Part shown: piece by piece, positions 24,461 through 33,435 of the stretch
Layout: each line of letters begins with the position of its first letter
Numbering within the stretch: position 1 is the stretch's first letter
From: a candidate division LCP-89 bacterium
Lineage (GTDB): Bacteria > Electryoneota > B3-LCP
Assembly: GCA_025774555.1 (NCBI GenBank)
Contig: JALGVT010000021.1
Location: forward strand, 1 to 46,928
DNA length: 46,928 nucleotides
Direction: 5' to 3'
Position numbers and translations under genes: made by a program
The notes under the pieces: model-generated
What the model saw: the letters and a program-made list of their open reading frames with translations, nothing else
What the model was told of the DNA's origin: nothing
Database searches by the model: none

Positions 24461-27400
24461 ATGAAGTCCTTGAAGATGGTTATCACACTGGCAGTAATTT
24501 CAATCGTATACAGTACTGCTCTCGCAGATTTCGTTCCGCTGCGCACAGACATTATCGGCGATAAACCGGAAATAGAGATGATCAAGCACGACGCCGATCA
24601 AGTTCAGTTTGAAGTGCGCATCGCCGGAATAGAGCTTTCTGAGGGCATAATTGAGGGTCGCTATTGGGATCGAGTGCACATCCCGGGCGGCGCTTACGGA
24701 CTCGAAAAGGGTATGCCTGAGGTGCCTTTTTTTAGTAAAATGCTTGCCATACCACCCACCACTGCGGTCAGAGTGGAATTCGAACCTTTAGAAATCGAAA
24801 CCATCACCGGCATCGAACTGATGCCTTCACAGGGGGATGAACCAGAGCAGGCGGAGAAGAACGCTCAGCCTATTCGCTTCGACATGGCTGCATATTCACA
24901 GGACGCATTCTATCCTGCTGAAGAAGCTGTCAGCGGAGATCCTGGGCTGATGCGGGGACTGCGTGTGGTTCCCATCATAATGAGACCGGTGCGTTATAAT
25001 CCGGTTACGCAGGAACTGCGCATCGCGCATCGTTTTAGAGTAACCGTCCACTTCGAGGGAACTGACCTGCGCAATACTCCAACCCGGTCTCTGCGTCCCA
25101 TTTCCAGGGATTACTACAAGGTTTTAGCTGAAGTCGTAATGAATCTTGATGAACTCGATATGGAAATCATTCCCATGGGTTCTTATCTGATCGTCTGCGA
25201 AAATAATTTAACGCTGCTTACTGACCTCGAACCTCTTATAGATTGGAAAATACGCAAAGGACACACGGTCGTGGTCTCCACCTTCAGCGGAGGCGCATCC
25301 GCGACAACCATTAAAAACCTCATCCAGACTGCTTATAATACGTGGGAAATCCCGCCCGAATACGTTCTCCTCTGGGGCGACCACGGCGGAGAGTACGCGC
25401 TGCCGTGCTATGATAGCTACTATGGTCTCGATCACGCTTACTCGCAACTGGATGGTGGAGACATTTTAGCTGACGTTGCCGTGGGGCGTTTTCCTGCGCA
25501 GAGCCAGTATCAGACCTTGGTCATGAGAAACAAGATCCTCTATTATGAAAAAATGCCATACATCGGCAACGATGACTGGTACCACCAGGGAGTGCTGGTT
25601 GCTGGTTCGTACTCGTCCGGTTTATCCACCATTCTGGTCAACCGTTACATCAAGACCCGGATGATCTGGCGGGAATATACGCGCATCGACACCTTCTGGT
25701 ACACTGGCTGTTCCGGATCTGTCGTTTCCACGCTTACCAACGGCATCAACGACGGCGCGCTCTACGTCAACTATCGTGGTTGGATCGGGATGGAGGGATT
25801 TGGTACTTCCAATATATCAGCTCTGACTAATGTGCGGATGCTGCCATTTGTCACCATTCTAACCTGTGGAACAGGTGGATTCAATACTTCCAGCGAATCG
25901 AGGATGGAGCGGTTTTCCAACGTGGGAACGCCATTAGCTCCGACAGGCGCCATAGCCTGTGTAGGCACCGCGACCTCAAGCACACATACGAAATATTTGA
26001 ATTCGGTCTCAAACGGGATGTACGACTGTGTGTACGATATGAACGTCCCCCGCCCCGGACTGGCGCTCGTGAATGGTAAGCAGCAGTTATATAACGGCTA
26101 TCATATCACCGATCCCACGCAAGTGTCAAACTTTTCTAAATGGGCGAACTTAGCTGGTGATCCCGGCACGCAGTTGTTCACACATGCCATTCAGTATATG
26201 GACTGTTCTGTGCCTTCTGCTGTCAGTTTCGGAGAAAACGCGCTTACTCTCACTGTCAACGAACTCGGGGTTGGACCTTTAGAGGATGCTCTGGTCTGCC
26301 TCTATGCAGCAAACGAAATGCATGAGGTTGGATATACGGACATGAACGGAATGGTTACACTGCCGATAGAAGTACGCAATCCGGAAAATGTCAAAGTCAC
26401 CATCACCAAACAGAATTTCTTTCCCATCGTCGATTCCTTAGACGTGGTGCAGGCTGACGTGGCAGTTGGATATTTCGATCATGCGATCGACGATGACAGT
26501 AACGGCAGCAGTTCCGGCGATGGAGACGGCATCCTGAATCCGGGCGAAGATATAGAAATACCACTGATCTTAAAGAACTACGGCAATTCTGTTTCAGCCA
26601 CAGGAATCAGCGTCACTGCCTCAGAATCAGACGAGTATGCCGCTCTCGGCGATGCCTATGAAACGTTTGGCAATCTGGCTCCGAGCGGTACCGGCAGCAG
26701 CGATGACGACTTCGATCTTTCCGTAGCATCCGATTGTCCACATGGGCATATAGTTCACCTCGATCTAACGGTTGATTCAGATCAGGGAACCTGGGATGCC
26801 CTGCTTGACCTCGAAGTCGTATCATTCGAGGCGACCATCACTTCTGCTTACGCATTTGGAGCGGATACTCTGCTGACGCCCGGTGAAACCGCAAACTTCA
26901 TAGTGGTGGTTGAAAACACTGGCGGGAAAACTGCCGCATCACTCACCGCCACCATGACCTCGCTGAGTTCCTTTGTCACGGTGGATGATAACCATTCAAG
27001 TTATGGGACGATTACTCCGGGAACGTCCGCTTCCAATTTCAGCGATCCTTTCATTCTGACCGCTATCGATGAATCACCGCCCGGATATGAAGTGGATCTT
27101 GAAATAGTCTTTACCAGCGGAACCGGCGCGACACAGACGGAGATTATCACCATTCCGCTCGGGATAAAGACCAGCGTGGATCCGCAGGGTCCGGATGAAT
27201 GCGGTTATTTCTGCTTTGACAACACCGACCTGGACTACGCCACTGCTCCGGCTTATAACTGGGTGGAAATTGATCCGTCTTATGGAGGTTCCGGCACGCA
27301 GCTTCCTATTATCGATCTCTACGAAGAGGATGATATGTCGGTGAACGTTCTGCTGCCGTTCACGTTCCGTTATTACGGCGAAGACGTCGGCGAAATCACA

Positions 27401-28597
27401 GTCTGCAGCAACGGCTGGATATCGACCTGGCCAAATATTTCCTTCGCTAACTTCCGGAATTGGCCCATTCCTTCCAGTCTGGGACCGAACGGCATGATAG
27501 CGGCATTCTGGGACGATCTGCTTACCTGGAGCGGCGGTCATGTTTATGCCTATAATGATGTAACCAATCACCGTTTCATCATCGAATGGTCGCGGGTAAA
27601 AACTTACCATTCACCTTCGCCGCAGGAGACCTTTGAGATTATCCTCTATGACCCTGCTTACTATCCCACGCCGACCGGCGACGGTGAGATCCTCTTCCAA
27701 TATCATACCATTGTGGAAGTCCAGGGTAATGTAGGCACCTATAGCGGTGATAATGGCTATTCGACCATCGGCATTGAACGCCCTGATAAGCATGACGGTA
27801 TTGAAGTGGTGTACTGGGATATGTACGATGACCCCGCTACGGCTGAGGTAGAAAACGGTCGAGCCTACCTGTTCACAACGAACTTCGAATATGGAGTCAC
27901 TCCGGGTGAATTTGACGTTCAGTTGACATACCAGTCCGGTTCACCGGTCCCGGCAGGCGGCGGTAATATATACTTCGACATTTACGTTGAAAACGTAGGC
28001 GCTTCCGCGGTCAATTTCGATGCCTGGCTTGCTGTCGAATACGAGGGTAATCAGCCGACGACGGTGGTTCTGCGATCCTTTGCAAATTATCAACCCGGCT
28101 GGGCGATCAATCGTTCAAATATGTACTTCCCGGTTCCTGCAGGGTATGCGGCAGGGAACTACGAACTATACTGCAGAGTGGGCGATGAACCTAACACTGT
28201 CTGGAATGAAAGCGGATTCCCTTTCATTAAGTCTGGAACAGATTATAGCTCCAAATTCCAGCCGTTCGTCCCGGACGGTATGCCCAACCCGTTCGATGAA
28301 ATTATCACCGCGGGCTCTACCCTTCCCGTTCCTGAAGAATATTCGCTGCTGGGTGTGTATCCCAATCCGTTCAATCCCGTATCGCTAATCCGCTTTGCGC
28401 TGCCGTCAGCAGGCAGGGTCACGCTGGAAGTGTTCGATGTGACCGGGCGCACAGTTGCAAGGCTGTTAGATGGTTACCTTGACGCTGGTGTGCACGAAGC
28501 AAGATTTGATGCCTCTGGTTTCTCCTCAGGTATCTACATCTACAGGCTGAACGCCAGTGATTTCTCAGCAACAGGCAAAATGGTGCTGATGAAATAA
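24461..28597 (+). CDS. Gingipain-like C25 peptidase-family protein with T9SS sorting domain (paralog 1)
   Basis: 1378 residues from ATG 24461, which follows GAGGAGGT at the right distance and opens a signal peptide (TLAVISIVYSTALA). Prodomain ~25-230 (RFDMAAYSQDAFY, RRFRV-type C25 propeptide features); C25 domain ~245-590 with GGDILADVAVGRFPA and the nucleophile region LTCGTGGF (Cys469). The usual Y-x-GHG histidine motif reads VNYRGWIG, with Trp441 where His is expected, so classical Cys-His catalysis is doubtful. Ig-like domains (DGILNPGEDIEIP; LLTPGETANFIV) follow, then a ~250-residue beta domain (LPFTFRYYGE, VCSNGWIS, GDGEILFQY), and a T9SS domain from ~1293 (YPNPFNP, VFDVTGR, SSGIYIYRL). 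Probably a surface or secreted protein; protease activity unproven. Confidence 0.85.
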   Translation: MKSLKMVITLAVISIVYSTALADFVPLRTDIIGDKPEIEMIKHDADQVQFEVRIAGIELSEGIIEGRYWDRVHIPGGAYGLEKGMPEVPFFSKMLAIPPTTAVRVEFEPLEIETITGIELMPSQGDEPEQAEKNAQPIRFDMAAYSQDAFYPAEEAVSGDPGLMRGLRVVPIIMRPVRYNPVTQELRIAHRFRVTVHFEGTDLRNTPTRSLRPISRDYYKVLAEVVMNLDELDMEIIPMGSYLIVCENNLTLLTDLEPLIDWKIRKGHTVVVSTFSGGASATTIKNLIQTAYNTWEIPPEYVLLWGDHGGEYALPCYDSYYGLDHAYSQLDGGDILADVAVGRFPAQSQYQTLVMRNKILYYEKMPYIGNDDWYHQGVLVAGSYSSGLSTILVNRYIKTRMIWREYTRIDTFWYTGCSGSVVSTLTNGINDGALYVNYRGWIGMEGFGTSNISALTNVRMLPFVTILTCGTGGFNTSSESRMERFSNVGTPLAPTGAIACVGTATSSTHTKYLNSVSNGMYDCVYDMNVPRPGLALVNGKQQLYNGYHITDPTQVSNFSKWANLAGDPGTQLFTHAIQYMDCSVPSAVSFGENALTLTVNELGVGPLEDALVCLYAANEMHEVGYTDMNGMVTLPIEVRNPENVKVTITKQNFFPIVDSLDVVQADVAVGYFDHAIDDDSNGSSSGDGDGILNPGEDIEIPLILKNYGNSVSATGISVTASESDEYAALGDAYETFGNLAPSGTGSSDDDFDLSVASDCPHGHIVHLDLTVDSDQGTWDALLDLEVVSFEATITSAYAFGADTLLTPGETANFIVVVENTGGKTAASLTATMTSLSSFVTVDDNHSSYGTITPGTSASNFSDPFILTAIDESPPGYEVDLEIVFTSGTGATQTEIITIPLGIKTSVDPQGPDECGYFCFDNTDLDYATAPAYNWVEIDPSYGGSGTQLPIIDLYEEDDMSVNVLLPFTFRYYGEDVGEITVCSNGWISTWPNISFANFRNWPIPSSLGPNGMIAAFWDDLLTWSGGHVYAYNDVTNHRFIIEWSRVKTYHSPSPQETFEIILYDPAYYPTPTGDGEILFQYHTIVEVQGNVGTYSGDNGYSTIGIERPDKHDGIEVVYWDMYDDPATAEVENGRAYLFTTNFEYGVTPGEFDVQLTYQSGSPVPAGGGNIYFDIYVENVGASAVNFDAWLAVEYEGNQPTTVVLRSFANYQPGWAINRSNMYFPVPAGYAAGNYELYCRVGDEPNTVWNESGFPFIKSGTDYSSKFQPFVPDGMPNPFDEIITAGSTLPVPEEYSLLGVYPNPFNPVSLIRFALPSAGRVTLEVFDVTGRTVARLLDGYLDAGVHEARFDASGFSSGIYIYRLNASDFSATGKMVLMK

Positions 28598-28613
28598 AAC
28601 GCAGAAATCCGTA

Positions 28614-28637
28614 GTCGGGGTCGTTTCTGACCCCGAC
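28614..28637 (+). terminator. Hairpin after the first C25 gene, terminator-like
   Basis: GTCGGGGTC (28614-28622) pairs perfectly with GACCCCGAC (28629-28637) around a 6-nt loop, 16 bases after the stop. Only a weak AT-rich tail follows, so this may also be part of the repeat cluster. Confidence 0.5.
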
Positions 28638-28651
28638 ATTAATTTGTAGAG

Positions 28652-28795
28652 GGGGCTGTCTAAAAAGTAACTTATGTAGTCATTGCGAGGAATCAGCCGT
28701 CCGGCTGATGACGTGGCAATCTCCTATTTTACAAAACATTAGAGATTGCCAAACTTCATTCGCGATGGCAAATAATAGACTTTTGAGATAGCCCC
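28652..28795. mobile_element. MITE-like element related to the one at 14332
   Basis: The ends GGGGCTGTCTAAAAAGT (28652-28668) and ACTTTTGAGATAGCCCC (28779-28795) are slightly diverged inverted repeats of the same family as the element at 14332-14506. The interior carries the CATTGCGAGGAA / GTGGCAATCTC module in the opposite orientation relative to that copy. 144 bases, non-coding. Confidence 0.65.
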
Positions 28796-28800
28796 ATCCG

Positions 28801-28827
28801 GTAGGGGCAAGGTTACCTCGCCCCTAC
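28801..28827. repeat. 27-base dispersed palindrome (REP-like), copy 2
   Basis: Same element as at 2203, with one mismatch in the left arm (GTAGGGGCAAGGT). It lies five bases from the end of the adjacent MITE-like element. Confidence 0.7.
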
Positions 28828-28954
28828 CACATACTGCAATATCATCAAACTGTGCTGTCAGACGCTCCCGACTGACTGTTAAGTGCTTTCTTTTCACAAC
28901 GGCGCACAAATTTGTAATTTAGGACAGACTGTTTAATGCTGTTGATACTGTGCA

Positions 28955-29011
28955 AATTCAGCATGGATTACCCACGCTTTACAAAATCCATGACAAACTG
29001 AATGCTGAATT
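28955..29011. repeat. Nested inverted repeat upstream of the second C25 gene
   Basis: AATTCAGCAT (28955-28964) pairs with ATGCTGAATT (29002-29011). CATGGATT (28962-28969) pairs with AATCCATG (28985-28992). The two left arms share CAT, so the pairings compete by three bases. It ends 63 bases before the ATG at 29075; a leader structure or operator is possible. Confidence 0.45.
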
Positions 29012-29074
29012 AGTGAGTGGCTTGAAGTTTGCGAAAATGAAACTGAGCATACGTAAATATCTGGAGGTTAATCG

Positions 29075-32000
29075 ATGAGAACATGGAAACATTGTATAGC
29101 TATCGGGCTAATTGCACTTGGATTCGGCGTCGCATCTGCGGCGAGCTATCTTCCTTTACGGACGGACGTTCAAGATGATCGTGCCCAGGTGATTCTGCTA
29201 AATCACAATGACAATCTGGTACAAATTGAAGTGAGAATACCCGGTCTCGAATTATCCGAGGGAATTTTAGATGGACAGACCTGGGATCGCGTCATGATTC
29301 CCGGCGGTTTCAGCAGCGCCGAATTTGGCAAACCTGAAGTGCCTTTCATCTCCAAACTGCTGGCAATTCCTGCTTCCGCTGGAGTCCGTGTAACTTTCGA
29401 AGCGCTGGAAATCGAAACCATCTCGAACATCGATTTAATGCCTTCACAGGAAGAAGAACCGGAGAATATGGGACAAAAGTCTCAACCCGTCCGGTTCGAC
29501 ATGGCTGCTTATTCACAGGACTCCTTCGCACCTGAAATAGAAGCGTCCAGCGGCGACCCAGCATTGATGCGCGGTATGCGCATCGTACCGATCAGAATGA
29601 ATCCGGTACGCTATAATCCTGTGACCAAAGAGTTGAAAATAGCGCATCGCTTTCAGGTAAATATCCATTTCGAGGGCACAGATCTTCGTAATACGCAAAC
29701 GCGTAACATGCGCCCCGTCTCACGCTCGTGGTACAAACTGATGAGCCAGGTTGTGATGAATATCGACGAGCTGGATCTCGATATAGTGCCCATGGGTTCA
29801 TATCTGGTTATATGCGAGAATGATAACTACCTCGTGAACACCCTCATGCCCCAGCTCCTCGATTGGAAGAAGCGCAAGGGGCATACTGTAGTTCTGGAAA
29901 CGTTCTCGCCGGGCGCATCGACAACCACCATAAAAAATATAATTCAGGATGCTTATGATACCTGGGATATCCCACCTGAATTCGTTCTCCTGTTCGGTGA
30001 TTCCGGTCAGGACTACGCGCTGGCTGCCTACTCATCCTACGGTTGGGATCATCCTTACAGCCAACTTGATGGCGGCGATATTTTAGCCGATGTGGCTATC
30101 GGACGATTACCGGCTGACGATGATTATCAAGCGCTGACGATGATCAACAAGACCCTGTTCTATGAAAAGCACCCCTATACAGCCAATGACAACTGGTATC
30201 ATCAGGCGGTGCTGGTCGCCGGAGCAGGTTCCGGTTGGGGAGACGCTTATGCGTCTGAAGTGCTGGTCAACCGGTCGATAAAATCACGCATGGTAGAACG
30301 GCAGTACACTCGCATCGATACCTTCTTTAAAGGCTGGCCCGGCTCCTCTGGCACCGTAATTTCACATCTTACTGGTGAAATCAACAACGGCGTCACCTAT
30401 GCGAACTACAGAGGTTATATCGGTTGCGACGGATTCGGCACGTCGCATATAACAAGTCTGACGAATGCATTTAAGCTTCCATTTGTGGCAATCCTGACCT
30501 GCGGAACAGGTGGTTTCGCCGGATCAGAATCGCGTATGGAGTGCTTCTCCAGAGTCGGTTCGCCACTAGCGCCAACCGGATCTATCGGATGCGTCGGCAC
30601 GGCGACGAGTGGAACGAACACGCGCTTTAATAATACAATAGATGCCGGGATGTTCATGGGCATCTTCGATGAGAATATCACTCAGCCGGGAAATGTATTG
30701 AATCGCGGCAAGATAGAAATCTATCTCAGCTATGCCGATCACCAATATGGCTACGTTGAGGATTTCTCCGAGTGGAATGCTCTGGCAGGCGATCCCGGAA
30801 TAGAGCTTTACACGGGCGCCATCCAATACATGACCTGCACAGTTCCTTCATCTATGACCTACGGCGAGAATGCTCTGGCTTTGACCGTCAATGAGACCGG
30901 AGTAGGTCCTCTGGAAGATGCCACTGTCTGTTTCTATCGAGAAGGCGATATCCAGGAAGTCGGGGTAACCAACTCTAACGGACAGGTTACGCTCCCCATG
31001 AGTGTATCATCGGCAGGTAACGTGAAAGTAACGATCACCAAGCAGAACTTCTATCCCATCGTAGATTCACTGGACATAATTCAGGCTGACGTTGCTGTGG
31101 GCTATTTCAGCCATTCGATAGATGATGATAACAGCGGCAGCAGTTCCGGCGACGGCGATGGAATTTTGAATCCCGGCGAGGATGTTGAAATCCCGCTGGT
31201 GCTCAAAAATTACGGCAACGCCACTTCAGCAACGAGTCTCGAGGTTACTGCAACGGTAAACGACGATTACGCCACACTTATCGATAATTTCGAGACCTTC
31301 AACAATCTGGCTCCCGGCGCAACCGGGACGAGCATTGATGATCTGGATCTGTCCCTTGCCGCCGATTGTCCGGATGGTCATATCGTACAAGTTGTGCTGG
31401 ACGTCAGCGCCGACCAGGGATCATGGGATGGAATTATCGAAATTGAGGTGGAATCGTATGATATGATGGTGAGAGATGCCTATACAACCGGGGCAGATCC
31501 CCTTCTGACGCCCGGCGAAACTGCTGATTTCATCCTGGAGGTCGCCAATCATGGAGCGAAAACAGCCTCATCATTGACTGCGACGATAACGTCGCTCAGC
31601 CCCTATGTTACCGTGAATGACAACTATGCATCATTCGGCACTGTCAGTTCCGGAGGCACCGCCACCTGTTCCGGCAATCCCTTCAATCTGACTGCAGATG
31701 CCGACACACCGCCCGGTCATCCCGCTGATCTGGAGGTCACCTTCACCAGCTCGACCGGCGCAACGCAAACCGCCGTTTTCACGATCGATCTGGGCACGAA
31801 GTCAGTTAACGATCCGCAGGGACCGGATAATTACGGTTATTACTGCTACGACAACACCGATCTCGGATATGCCTGTGCGCCCTACTACAACTGGGTTGAA
31901 ATCAATCCCGGATCAGGCGGTTCAGGGCAGCAACTGCCCATTGACGATACCAGTTATAATGACGATGAATCCCTGGTCGTCGACCTTCCCTTCACCTTTA

Positions 32001-33217
32001 AGTTCTACGGTGAAGAAACGGATCAAATCACCGTTTGCAGTAACGGCTGGATATCACCCACGCCTGATAACGCATACATCAATTTCAGGAATTACCAGAT
32101 CCCTTCGGTTACCTATCCCAGAGGTATCATCGCGCCTTTCCTCGATGACCTCTTCACCGGTTCAAGCGGATACGTCTTTAAGTGGTTCGATTCAGCAAAT
32201 CACCGCTTCGTGATCCAGTGGGATTACATGCGGCACGCCAACAGCACCGGCACGAGAGAAACATTCGAAGCGATCCTCTATGATCCCGATTACTACCCGA
32301 CACCGACCGGCGACGGCGAGATTTTGTTTCAGTACCAGAACATTGTAGAAATCTCCGGCACCTATACCGATAATCACTACTCGACGGTCGGCATTATGAG
32401 TCAGGACTATCTCGATGGAATAGAGGTTGTATATTGGGATACGTATGACGACCCCGCGGCAGCAGAATTGGAAAACAACCGCGCCTACCTGTTCACTACC
32501 CGCATGGAATACGGTAGTATGCCCGGTGATATAGACATTGAACTCACCTACCAGTCAGGCTCACCGGTGCCATCCGGCGGCGGCAGCCTCTACTTCGACG
32601 TCTTCATCCAGAACGCAGGGACTACGCCAGTAAATTATGACGCCTGGCTTGATATCGAATATCAGGGCGGCACGCCGACTACAGTTGTAGTCAGATCCTT
32701 CACGAACTATCTGCCCGGCTGGACGATCAACCGTCCTGGTATGTACTTCCCAGTCCCCGGAAGCTACGCGGCAGGAAATTACGAATTCTTCGGCAGAGTC
32801 GGCAATAATCCCAGCGACGTCTGGGATGAGAGCGCCTTCCCGTTCACCAAATCGGGTGTCGTTGATGGACAACCTTTCACCCCCTTCGTACCGGATGGCG
32901 TGCCCGATCCGTTTGACCGCATCATCACTTCAGGGAGCCCTGAAATTATCCCGACTGAATACGAACTGATAGGCGTTTACCCCAATCCCTTCAATCCGAC
33001 ATCCAATATCAGTTTTGCCCTGCCGGAAGCCGGTAAGGTTATGCTGAAGGTATATGACGTCAGCGGTCGTCAGGTAGCTACTCTGATTAACGGTTACCGA
33101 GATGCTGGTATGCACAATGCCGTATTCGATGCTGCGAACTTAGCTTCCGGCATTTACATCTACCGTCTGATTGTTGGCGATTTCACTGCAACAGGGAAGA
33201 TGGTACTGATGAAGTAA
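29075..33217 (+). CDS. Gingipain-like C25 peptidase-family protein with T9SS sorting domain (paralog 2)
   Basis: 1380 residues, TGGAGG before the ATG, signal peptide cut near SAAS. Colinear with the preceding paralog throughout: SQPVRFDMAAYSQDSF, GGDILADVAIGRLPA, LTCGTGGF (Cys476), DGILNPGEDVEIP, GDGEILFQY and the T9SS end (YPNPFNPTS, VYDVSGRQV, SGIYIYRL). At the expected histidine position it has Tyr448 in ANYRGYIG, against Trp441 in paralog 1, so both copies lack the His but differ in the replacement. The two differ most around the active-site loop and in surface loops. It is a tandem duplication; each copy follows its own repeat-rich leader. Likely surface-located; enzymatic activity is uncertain. 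Confidence 0.85.
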   Translation: MRTWKHCIAIGLIALGFGVASAASYLPLRTDVQDDRAQVILLNHNDNLVQIEVRIPGLELSEGILDGQTWDRVMIPGGFSSAEFGKPEVPFISKLLAIPASAGVRVTFEALEIETISNIDLMPSQEEEPENMGQKSQPVRFDMAAYSQDSFAPEIEASSGDPALMRGMRIVPIRMNPVRYNPVTKELKIAHRFQVNIHFEGTDLRNTQTRNMRPVSRSWYKLMSQVVMNIDELDLDIVPMGSYLVICENDNYLVNTLMPQLLDWKKRKGHTVVLETFSPGASTTTIKNIIQDAYDTWDIPPEFVLLFGDSGQDYALAAYSSYGWDHPYSQLDGGDILADVAIGRLPADDDYQALTMINKTLFYEKHPYTANDNWYHQAVLVAGAGSGWGDAYASEVLVNRSIKSRMVERQYTRIDTFFKGWPGSSGTVISHLTGEINNGVTYANYRGYIGCDGFGTSHITSLTNAFKLPFVAILTCGTGGFAGSESRMECFSRVGSPLAPTGSIGCVGTATSGTNTRFNNTIDAGMFMGIFDENITQPGNVLNRGKIEIYLSYADHQYGYVEDFSEWNALAGDPGIELYTGAIQYMTCTVPSSMTYGENALALTVNETGVGPLEDATVCFYREGDIQEVGVTNSNGQVTLPMSVSSAGNVKVTITKQNFYPIVDSLDIIQADVAVGYFSHSIDDDNSGSSSGDGDGILNPGEDVEIPLVLKNYGNATSATSLEVTATVNDDYATLIDNFETFNNLAPGATGTSIDDLDLSLAADCPDGHIVQVVLDVSADQGSWDGIIEIEVESYDMMVRDAYTTGADPLLTPGETADFILEVANHGAKTASSLTATITSLSPYVTVNDNYASFGTVSSGGTATCSGNPFNLTADADTPPGHPADLEVTFTSSTGATQTAVFTIDLGTKSVNDPQGPDNYGYYCYDNTDLGYACAPYYNWVEINPGSGGSGQQLPIDDTSYNDDESLVVDLPFTFKFYGEETDQITVCSNGWISPTPDNAYINFRNYQIPSVTYPRGIIAPFLDDLFTGSSGYVFKWFDSANHRFVIQWDYMRHANSTGTRETFEAILYDPDYYPTPTGDGEILFQYQNIVEISGTYTDNHYSTVGIMSQDYLDGIEVVYWDTYDDPAAAELENNRAYLFTTRMEYGSMPGDIDIELTYQSGSPVPSGGGSLYFDVFIQNAGTTPVNYDAWLDIEYQGGTPTTVVVRSFTNYLPGWTINRPGMYFPVPGSYAAGNYEFFGRVGNNPSDVWDESAFPFTKSGVVDGQPFTPFVPDGVPDPFDRIITSGSPEIIPTEYELIGVYPNPFNPTSNISFALPEAGKVMLKVYDVSGRQVATLINGYRDAGMHNAVFDAANLASGIYIYRLIVGDFTATGKMVLMK

Positions 33218-33234
33218 GGTAAAAGGTAAAAATG

Positions 33235-33276
33235 ATCCCCCCAGCCCCCCTTAATAAGGGGGGAGTAAGGGGGGAT
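33235..33276. terminator. Bidirectional G/C-rich hairpin between convergent genes
   Basis: ATCCCCCC and CCCCCCTTA pair with TAAGGGGGG and AGGGGGGAT, giving a long near-perfect palindrome between the convergent C25 and glycosyltransferase genes. A fragment matching the MITE end (GGGGACAGCCCC) follows at ~33283-33294. It may terminate transcription from both sides or be a repeat element. Confidence 0.45.
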
Positions 33277-33435
33277 TTGTTTTGGGGACAGCCCCAGTTT
33301 TAGGCGGTTAGAAAACGGGAAATGAATTTCGCATCTAATCCGCTTAATTCGTGATCTTTTCTTGTTTTAAGTTTTGATTCGAATTCCCCGTAAGGGGAGC
33401 TTCGTACCGGAGGAATCCGACCTTATAGGCTCCTG

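Noticed and set aside
27074..27610. 178-residue minus-strand frame inside the first C25 gene
   Set aside because: Antisense shadow of a well-supported coding region; no motif and no ribosome binding site.
31698..32213. 171-residue frame in another phase of the second C25 gene
   Set aside because: Composition is the Arg/Ser/Pro-rich pattern typical of an out-of-frame shadow.
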